A DNA stretch of 11,222 bases, taken from an uncultured bacterium (GTDB lineage: Bacteria > Verrucomicrobiota > Lentisphaeria > Victivallales > Victivallaceae). This document shows, one piece after another, positions 6,181 to 11,222 of this stretch. The stretch's first letter is position 1, and every line of letters begins with the position of its first letter. A program made the translations under genes and the position numbers. Below the pieces are notes generated by a model that worked only from the letters and a program-made list of their open reading frames with translations, did no database searches and was not told where the DNA came from. Location of the stretch: contig CASECL010000266.1 of the NCBI GenBank assembly GCA_949286445.1, forward strand, positions 1 through 11,222. The letters are read 5' to 3'.

Positions 6181-6954
6181 ATGAAGTTTGGGTTGAAACA
6201 TAGCGGAAATGCGGTGCTGTTTTTTCTGGCGGCGGGATTGACAGTTCTGATATTTTTTCTGATGGGCTGGCTCTTCCGCTATCAGGCTCCCCGGCCGGAA
6301 GAGGGAAAAAGGGAACATAATTCCATCTATTTGATGGATATTTCCGGTAATACTCCTCAGATGCAGAAGATGCGGCAATATTTGTCGCTCTATAATCCTG
6401 CTGAAGCTATCCGTTCAGACGGGCGGATAAATTTTGCCGCTTTCTGGAAAAATCCCGGCCGCGGCAAAGCAGTTGAACCGGGCATGCCGGAGTTTGAAAT
6501 ATCCCTTCCGCCGCAAACCGGCAAACTGGAGTTTAAAGTTTCCCCGCCGTCTCCGGCAGATATTTTGCCGGAACTGGTTTATCAGGCGACAGATGAGATT
6601 GATCCGGCGGCTTCCGGTGCGTCGTCCGGAGGGAAGGGGGGGAATACCGCTGATGCGGATAAGCGGCAGAATGGCATGCCGGAGGTTTTTCTGGACGGCA
6701 GAAAGATAAATCCGGGGTCTCCGCCGCCGCGTCCGGGCAATGTCGGAAATAACGGTATGAACGTTCGTCTGGCCCTTTTCCGCCGCAACGGGATTATTCG
6801 CGGCGATGTGCTTGAAGGGCCGGCGGGGAATTACGGAAGATTGCTGCTCTGGGCGGAAAAAGCGGTGGATAAACTTATACCGCAAAAAGGTAAAGTTGAG
6901 ATAAATATTATTTATCCTCCTCAGAAAAAACAACCATCCGGAGGTAAAAGATAA
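6181..6954 (+). CDS. Membrane-anchored Pro-rich protein in the exbBD cluster, possible TonB/TolA-like partner
   Basis: The 257-residue product is not one I recognise by sequence. It has a basic start, one hydrophobic helix (about 11-32) and a long extracytoplasmic part. That part includes Pro/Gly/Ser-rich segments (about 95-190) and a compact C-terminal stretch (about 193-250) with predicted strands and a helix, ending in KVEINIIYPP. A membrane anchor, a proline-rich spacer and a small C-terminal domain is the layout of TonB and TolA, which carry ExbBD- or TolQR-derived energy to the outer membrane. Its place directly after exbBD supports that role. No canonical TonB C-terminal motif is visible, so this is inference. 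GGAAGAG lies directly before the ATG, a rather short spacing. The stop overlaps the next start as TAATG. Confidence 0.75.
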   Translation: MKFGLKHSGNAVLFFLAAGLTVLIFFLMGWLFRYQAPRPEEGKREHNSIYLMDISGNTPQMQKMRQYLSLYNPAEAIRSDGRINFAAFWKNPGRGKAVEPGMPEFEISLPPQTGKLEFKVSPPSPADILPELVYQATDEIDPAASGASSGGKGGNTADADKRQNGMPEVFLDGRKINPGSPPPRPGNVGNNGMNVRLALFRRNGIIRGDVLEGPAGNYGRLLLWAEKAVDKLIPQKGKVEINIIYPPQKKQPSGGKR

Positions 6955-7190
6955 TGCGCGGCATAAGTTACAGTACTTTTTTTCTTCTGGTGGTATTTTT
7001 CTCGCTCGCGGCAGTGGCGGTTCTGATGGTAAGAGAGACATTGCGGCGGCGGAAAAATTACTGGGAAATGGGAGGCAGTAAACTCTTTGAGTGCAAAAAC
7101 TGCCATTATTCCTTTGTGTCCCAGAATGAGGCCAATGTTTCCCGCTGCCCCCGCTGCAACTCGATTTGCTTCCGCCGCAGCCGCAAATAG
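6954..7190 (+). CDS. Small membrane protein with C-terminal zinc ribbon
   Basis: The 78-residue product has one membrane helix (about 8-26), a basic patch (30-34) and a four-cysteine zinc-ribbon pattern: C47-x2-C50 and C65-x2-C68, with C72 as an extra cysteine. The basic patch after the helix suggests the ribbon faces the cytoplasm. It is not a family I can name. The start ATG shares one base with the preceding stop (TAATG), and GGAGGT (6941-6946) lies 7 nt upstream, so it is very likely translated with the TonB-like gene. It may be an assembly or regulatory factor of the ExbBD complex. That role is inferred from context only. Confidence 0.8.
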   Translation: MRGISYSTFFLLVVFFSLAAVAVLMVRETLRRRKNYWEMGGSKLFECKNCHYSFVSQNEANVSRCPRCNSICFRRSRK

Positions 7191-7248
7191 CTGGAGTAAG
7201 CCGTCAGGCAGAGCGTTTGCCATTTGCGGTAAAGCCGGTGAATAAGTG

Positions 7249-7254
7249 TATAAA
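7249..7254 (+). promoter_or_regulatory. Candidate -10 element upstream of the PHP-dxs operon
   Basis: TATAAA stands in the 155-bp gap between the zinc-ribbon gene and the PHP gene. The best upstream partner, TTGCGG (7224-7229), is 19 bp away and weak. If it is used, the leader of about 85 nt would contain the terminator-like hairpin at 7304-7335. Confidence 0.25.
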
Positions 7255-7303
7255 TATGCGACAGAAAAATGGGATTCAGGACAAAAAGTGGATTTTTTAA
7301 CCG

Positions 7304-7335
7304 CGGCGGGTATGAAATACTCCCCGGTGTTTTTT
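7304..7335 (+). terminator. Intrinsic terminator-like hairpin after the exbBD cluster
   Basis: CGG-c-GGGTAT (7304-7313) pairs with ATACTC-c-CCG (7317-7326) around a GAA loop, with one internal mismatch and one G-U pair. After GTG comes a run of six T residues (7330-7335). This is the usual form of a Rho-independent terminator. It lies more than 110 bp past the zinc-ribbon stop but only 10 nt before the ATG of the PHP gene. It may therefore also act as an attenuator of the PHP-dxs-DUF1638 operon. Confidence 0.5.
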
Positions 7336-7345
7336 AAAATGGAAT

Positions 7346-8233
7346 ATGATAGATTTGCACACACACAGTTTTTATTCGGACGGTACTGATTCGCCGGGGG
7401 AAATTGTCCGTCTGGCGGCGGAAAAAGGTTTGTCTGCCGTCGCGCTTACCGATCATGACACGGTTGATGGATTGGATGAATTCATGGCGGCGGGGGCGGA
7501 ATATCCCGGTCTGGAAACCTGGGGCGGAGTGGAGTTTTCCTGCCGTTACTGTCAGCGTGAAGTGCATATATTGGGATTTCTCTGCAATTGGAAAGAGGGG
7601 GATTTTGTCCAGTTTATGCAGATGATGCGGGAGAGCCGGATCGAACGGGTGTCGTTACTGAAAAAACGGCTGGAAAGTTTGAAGTATCCGATATCTGATG
7701 CTGATCTGGATGAACAGTTTGCTCAAATTCCCGGCGGCCGTCCGTCTTCACCGGGGAGACCGCATTTTGCCGCCGCGCTGCTGAAGAAATATCCGGAGCG
7801 TTTCCGGGACTGGGATGATGTTTTTGCCAAACTCCTCAAGCGGGGGGCCCCGGCTTTTGTGGAACGGAAACTGCCGATGATAACAGATGTGCTTGAAGTT
7901 ATCCGGAAAGCCGGAGGAGTGGCAATCTGGGCGCATCCGGTTTACCGCTCAAGAAATGAACGGGCCTTTGTCCGCCGCATGCTCAAGCGTTTTGTTCCGG
8001 AGGGACTGGACGGGGTGGAAGCCTATTACAGTTTGTACGGGGTGGATGAAAGTGCCATGCTGAATGATTTTGCCGCTGAATTCGGTCTTGCCCGTTCCGG
8101 CGGCAGCGATTATCACGGCAAAAACAGCCCGAAAATTGAACTGGGCAGCGGAGCGGGAAAACTCCGGGTGCCGGATGAATTGCTGGAGAGTCTGCTCCTG
8201 CGGCGGAGGGAGAAGTATGGCATTGCTGGATAG
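7346..8233 (+). CDS. PHP-domain metal-dependent phosphoesterase (YciV/TrpH-like)
   Basis: The 295-residue product contains the full PHP ligand set: H5-T-H7 with D12, TDHD (35-38), E63 in GVEFS, H74 in EVHILGF, GRPH (137-140), H197 in WAHP and D255-Y-H257 in GGSDYHG. The order and length match the COG0613 branch, which includes E. coli YciV/RNase AM, a 5'-3' exonuclease and nucleotide phosphatase using a metal centre. The substrate here is not certain. The N-terminus MIDLHTHS is the normal family start, which supports ATG 7346 although the upstream Shine-Dalgarno match is weak (TGGA). The gene overlaps dxs by 17 nt, so it leads a three-gene operon. It is cytoplasmic and appears intact. Confidence 0.92.
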   Translation: MIDLHTHSFYSDGTDSPGEIVRLAAEKGLSAVALTDHDTVDGLDEFMAAGAEYPGLETWGGVEFSCRYCQREVHILGFLCNWKEGDFVQFMQMMRESRIERVSLLKKRLESLKYPISDADLDEQFAQIPGGRPSSPGRPHFAAALLKKYPERFRDWDDVFAKLLKRGAPAFVERKLPMITDVLEVIRKAGGVAIWAHPVYRSRNERAFVRRMLKRFVPEGLDGVEAYYSLYGVDESAMLNDFAAEFGLARSGGSDYHGKNSPKIELGSGAGKLRVPDELLESLLLRRREKYGIAG

Positions 8234-10082
8234 AATTACCTCACCTGCGGAGGTGAGAAAACTCAATACGGCAGAGCTGGAGGAGCTTTCTGCTGAAATA
8301 AGGTCGCTTATTCTTGAGGTGGTAAAAAATAACGGCGGTCATCTGGCGTCCAACCTCGGCACGGTGGAGCTGATTGTTGCGCTGTACAGGGTTTTTGAAT
8401 TTCCGGATGACCGGGTGGTCTGGGATGTGGGACACCAGTGTTATACCCACAAAATTCTTTCCGGACGGCGGAAATTTTTTGAAACGCTGCGCCGTACCGG
8501 AGGCTGCTGCGGTTTTCCCACTCCGCTGGAAAGTCCGGAATACGATGTGAGCATAAGCGGTCATGCCGGTGTGGCAATTTCCACTGCGCTGGGGTTTGCG
8601 GCGGCGGATTCTGCCGCCGGAAGGGACCGCAAGACGGTTGCCTTTCTCGGCGATGGCGCGCTTAATTGCGGTATTTCGCTGGAGGGGTTGAACAATGTCC
8701 GGATGGATGACGGGCATCTGGTGGTGGTGCTTAATGACAATAAAATGTCCATCAGCAAAAATGTCGGCGGACTATCCTCGTATTTGAACCGGATACTGGT
8801 CAATCAGCGTTACAGCATATTGAAAAAGAGAATTCGTAATTTTCTCGGCGGCATGCCCCGGGGAAACCGTATTATCCGTTTTATTTCCCGGGCGGAAGCC
8901 TTTGCCAAAGGTTTGATTTTGCCGGGCGCGGTTTTTGAAGAACTCGGCATGCGTTATCTCGGTCCCATTAACGGGCATAATATTGAAGAACTGGTGAAGA
9001 CCTTTGAAAGTGCCCGTAACAGCGACCGGCCGGTATTGGTGCATGTGGTAACTCAGAAGGGTCACGGTTATGAACCGGCAGTGTTTGAACCGGAAAAATA
9101 CCATGGAGTAACCCCCGACTCCTTCCGGAGCCCGGCGGCGGAAACAAAAAACGTTTCCGGGAAAGAAAAAAGTTTTTCTCAGGTTTTCGGACAGGTTATG
9201 CTGGAACTGGCCGGAAAATATCCGGATTTGAATGCGGTGGTGGCGGCCATGGCCGGAGGGGTGGGGCTGGAGGAATTTGCCGGTAAACATCATGACCGTT
9301 TTTATGACTGCGGGATCGCGGAATCACATGCGGTGCTTTTTGCCGCCGGGCTGATCGGAGGCGGGAAAAAAGCGGTGGTGGCAATTTACGACAGTTTCAT
9401 GCAGCGCACGCTGGACAATATCTATCATGATGTCTGTCTGGGAAATGTGCCTTTGATTATGGCACTTGACCGAGGGGGGGTGGTGGAGGACGGGCCGACT
9501 CATCACGGGATTTACAATTTAAGTTTTCTGCGGGCATTGCCCTGGCTGACGATCATGGAGCCGGCGGACGGCAATATGCTGCGCAATATGCTTTTTTCCG
9601 CCTTGGAATACGGCCGGCCGGCGGTTATCAGATATCCCAAGGGCGGTGCAGGTAATTTCAATCCGGATCAGAAGGCGGAAATTCTTCCTTTCGGGCGCGG
9701 CCGCCTGCTGGCCGACGGGAAAGATGCGGTGTTATGGGCCTCCGGCGCAGAATGCCGCACGGCACTGGAGGTTAGAAAAATACTGCTGGAAAAATATCAT
9801 CTGGAAATCGGAGTGGTTGATCCGGTTTTTATCAAACCTCTGGACCGGGAACTGGCGGAGTCAGCCGGTAAACGCCGGATTTTCACGCTGGAAGACCATG
9901 TGGTTTCCGGGGGACTTGCCTCCGCGCTTGCTGATGCTGGATTTGTGGTGGAATACCGTTTCGGCTGGCCGGACGACCGGGAAGTGCCTCATGGCAAGGT
10001 GGCAGATTTGAGAAAACAGTTTAAACTCCGCGCGGAAGATATCGCGGAAAAAATAGGAGAAATTCTGTCCAAATGCGTTTGA
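8217..10082 (+). CDS. dxs: 1-deoxy-D-xylulose-5-phosphate synthase
   Basis: DXS condenses pyruvate and glyceraldehyde 3-phosphate with thiamine diphosphate, the first step of the MEP isoprenoid pathway. The 621-residue length is typical. Visible motifs are HLASNLGTVEL (42-52), VVWDVGHQ (67-74), the TPP-binding GDGALN...LNDN (145-175), GPINGHN (249-255), catalytic Glu369 in GIAES-H, R397, VEDGPTHHG (423-431) with H429, and RYPKG (472-476). Compared with common DXS, SGHAGVAIS replaces GHSSTSIS, SH replaces QH after Glu369, and VVEDGPTHH replaces TGEDGPTHQ, so it is a divergent branch. The open frame extends 51 codons upstream to 8064. I chose ATG 8217 because GGAGGG lies 6 nt before it and the homologous N-terminus begins there. 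It overlaps PHP by 17 nt and DUF1638 by 10 nt. Confidence 0.93.
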   Translation: MALLDRITSPAEVRKLNTAELEELSAEIRSLILEVVKNNGGHLASNLGTVELIVALYRVFEFPDDRVVWDVGHQCYTHKILSGRRKFFETLRRTGGCCGFPTPLESPEYDVSISGHAGVAISTALGFAAADSAAGRDRKTVAFLGDGALNCGISLEGLNNVRMDDGHLVVVLNDNKMSISKNVGGLSSYLNRILVNQRYSILKKRIRNFLGGMPRGNRIIRFISRAEAFAKGLILPGAVFEELGMRYLGPINGHNIEELVKTFESARNSDRPVLVHVVTQKGHGYEPAVFEPEKYHGVTPDSFRSPAAETKNVSGKEKSFSQVFGQVMLELAGKYPDLNAVVAAMAGGVGLEEFAGKHHDRFYDCGIAESHAVLFAAGLIGGGKKAVVAIYDSFMQRTLDNIYHDVCLGNVPLIMALDRGGVVEDGPTHHGIYNLSFLRALPWLTIMEPADGNMLRNMLFSALEYGRPAVIRYPKGGAGNFNPDQKAEILPFGRGRLLADGKDAVLWASGAECRTALEVRKILLEKYHLEIGVVDPVFIKPLDRELAESAGKRRIFTLEDHVVSGGLASALADAGFVVEYRFGWPDDREVPHGKVADLRKQFKLRAEDIAEKIGEILSKCV

Positions 10083-10807
10083 AACTTATTGCCTGCAAAG
10101 TTTTTTTCCGGGAGTTGTGCCGGGAATTATCGGTTTCACCTCATGTTTTTGATGTGGAGTTTCTTGATCTTGGTGAACACGCCCGCCCGGCGGAACTGCG
10201 GCAGAAACTGCAGGAACGGATAGATCAGATTGCCGCCGGACCGGAAAAATATGATGCGGTTCTGCTGGGATACGGCCTCTGCGGACGGGCCACTGATACG
10301 CTGACGGCAAAACGGGAGAAACTTATTCTGATGCGTTCCCACGACTGCTGCACGGTGCTGCTGGGGTCGCGGGAAGAGTATCTCAAACACTTTGGAGAAA
10401 TGCCCAGCACGCCTTTCAGCAGCAACGGTTTCGTTGATCACGGCAGTTACATCTTTGACGGAGACGAAGTTATCAGCGGATATGATGACTCCTATGCCAA
10501 ACTGGTGGAAACTTACGGCGAAGAGGATGCCAAATATATTTATGATGCCATGCACCCCAAGCTTGACGGCAAACTCCAGCCGGTCTATTTCATCCGCATG
10601 CCGGGAATTCCTGACAGCGGGGCGGAAAAAAAGTGCATGGAAAAGGCGGCGGAGGAGGAACGGGAGTTCCGTACTCTCGAGGGAAGTTTCCGCATGCTGC
10701 ACAAATTTATCGCCGGAGAGTGGGATGATGGCGATTTCCTGACGGTTCCCGCCGGGCGTTCAGTGCATCTGGTGGGCGATCAGAAAGAGGTTATCCGGCT
10801 GGATTGA
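10073..10807 (+). CDS. DUF1638 family protein
   Basis: The 244-residue product matches the DUF1638 pattern: MRLKLIACKVFFREL at the start with C8 and C16, a segment GYGLCG (66-71), and RSHDCCTVLLGS (88-99) with H90, C92 and C93. Repeated cysteine and histidine motifs suggest metal or cofactor binding, but I know of no established biochemical function. The family is found mainly in anaerobes and methanogens, sometimes near corrinoid methyltransferase genes. No such gene is visible here. The start overlaps the end of dxs by 10 nt, with AGGAG inside dxs at about 13 nt upstream, so the two are co-transcribed. Neither signal peptide nor membrane segment is seen. The C-terminal part (about 205-244) ends normally. 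Confidence 0.85.
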   Translation: MRLKLIACKVFFRELCRELSVSPHVFDVEFLDLGEHARPAELRQKLQERIDQIAAGPEKYDAVLLGYGLCGRATDTLTAKREKLILMRSHDCCTVLLGSREEYLKHFGEMPSTPFSSNGFVDHGSYIFDGDEVISGYDDSYAKLVETYGEEDAKYIYDAMHPKLDGKLQPVYFIRMPGIPDSGAEKKCMEKAAEEEREFRTLEGSFRMLHKFIAGEWDDGDFLTVPAGRSVHLVGDQKEVIRLD

Positions 10808-10816
10808 TCCGGGTTG

Positions 10817-10899
10817 TGTCAACGCTCCGGCAGACGGACGTGTATCAGCAGCTGTGGACTTGGACGATTTTCCGTTGTTGTCAACGCTCCGGCGGACGG
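10817..10899. repeat. Pair of 21-bp direct repeats downstream of DUF1638
   Basis: TGTCAACGCTCCGGC(a/g)GACGG occurs at 10817-10837 and again at 10879-10899, with one mismatch and a 62-bp period. Both copies lie in the 184-bp gap between the convergent DUF1638 and CBM9-like genes. The cause may be a local duplication or a bound protein. No other copy was noticed in the window. Confidence 0.75.
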
Positions 10900-10954
10900 C
10901 AGAATGGATAATCTCCCGGCGGCTGGAAAAATAAGCCGGAAAATACCGGAGATG

Positions 10955-10979
10955 CCGCCGTGCCGTATTCCTCCGGCGG
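10955..10979. terminator. Weak hairpin between convergent genes
   Basis: CCGCCG (10955-10960) and CGGCGG (10974-10979) form a 6-bp stem with a 13-nt loop, 13 nt beyond the stop of the minus-strand gene. No clear T-run follows on either strand. It is only a possible shared terminator. Confidence 0.25.
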
Positions 10980-10991
10980 TACCGGAAAAAT

Positions 10992-11222
10992 TTATTGGAA
11001 AATCAGTTCACCGAAACACTCCGGCATATGAAAATTAAGTTCATTCACCGGAGACCAGCTGCCCCAGTGGGGATGGGAAGACCGGTCGGCGCATTTATAA
11101 AAGTTCCCCCGGAACGCCCGGCCGGAAAATAATATTTCCCTTTCAGTCTGACGCCGGAAAAAATCAAAAGGTATATAAAGTCCGAGATGCCATTTTGTCT
11201 CCCGGGTGATTTCTTCTTCCAG
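10992..11222 (-). CDS. C-terminal end of a CBM9-like (carbohydrate-binding family 9-like) protein, partial
   Basis: An open minus-strand frame enters from the right edge and gives 76 residues before a TAA at 10992-10994. The last part reads WGSWSPVNELNFH then MPECFGELIF (53-75). This is the usual C-terminal strand of CBM9-like domains, in which the WSP and NFH residues are strongly conserved. The preceding IPFDFF and GNFYKCAD segments also fit. Such domains bind sugars, or are stand-alone proteins of unclear role in PVC and Bacteroidetes genomes. The N-terminus, length and any signal peptide lie outside the window. The gene is convergent to DUF1638. The identification rests on motif recognition without a search. 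Confidence 0.65.
   Translation of the reverse strand: MEEEITRETKWHLGLYIPFDFFRRQTEREILFSGRAFRGNFYKCADRSSHPHWGSWSPVNELNFHMPECFGELIFQ

Noticed and set aside
8064..8216. 51-codon N-terminal extension of dxs
   Set aside because: It lies inside the PHP gene in another frame and has no DXS homology. ATG 8217 has a good GGAGGG site and the normal DXS start.
10814..11038. Plus-strand open frame of 74 codons after DUF1638
   Set aside because: It covers the direct repeats and the antisense of the CBM9-like C-terminus, and its product has no domain-like character.

Overview
The window looks like a chromosomal stretch from an anaerobic or host-associated bacterium of the PVC group, most probably Lentisphaerota/Verrucomicrobiota. 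This is an inference from gene content: DUF1638 and DUF1015 proteins, a CBM9-like protein, and an ExbB/ExbD system with an ExbD lacking the usual membrane aspartate. No rRNA or other decisive marker is present. I see no phage, IS element, CRISPR array or classical defence island. Coding density is high, and most start codons have a GGAG-type ribosome binding site.

Left part (1-1249, minus strand): a complete tRNA-Arg(ACG) with encoded CCA and its own -35/-10 promoter lies downstream of a two-gene operon. The operon encodes an HD-domain phosphohydrolase and, overlapping it by 17 nt, a small membrane-anchored coiled-coil protein. A 78-bp divergent intergenic region with back-to-back promoter-like elements separates it from a plus-strand TIGR00730/LOG-family gene (1328-2038).

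Middle (2039-4650): a long imperfect hairpin (2061-2144) ending in a T-run precedes a DUF1015 gene, followed 51 bp later by an acetylornithine-type aminotransferase (argD-like).

The gap 4651-5062 has no convincing gene. It carries an 8-bp-stem hairpin, a GC palindrome and two families of short tandem repeats. It leads into a compact ExbB-ExbD-'TonB-like'-zinc-ribbon cluster (5063-7190). The four genes are close together or overlapping and probably form one energised envelope complex. Its ExbD has Asn where the proton-carrying Asp normally sits, and its ExbB lacks the usual proline in the last membrane helix. A terminator-like hairpin (7304-7335) ends this cluster and sits only 10 nt before the next start codon.

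Right part (7346-10807): a PHP-domain phosphoesterase, dxs (first step of the MEP isoprenoid pathway) and a DUF1638 protein are joined by overlaps of 17 and 10 nt, so they are almost certainly one operon. Facing them at the right edge is the C-terminal end of a minus-strand CBM9-like gene that continues beyond the window.

Most of the window is ordinary housekeeping and accessory-metabolism sequence. The items most worth a second look are the altered ExbBD complex with its two unfamiliar partner proteins, the repeat-rich region in front of it, and the co-transcribed dxs-DUF1638 pair.
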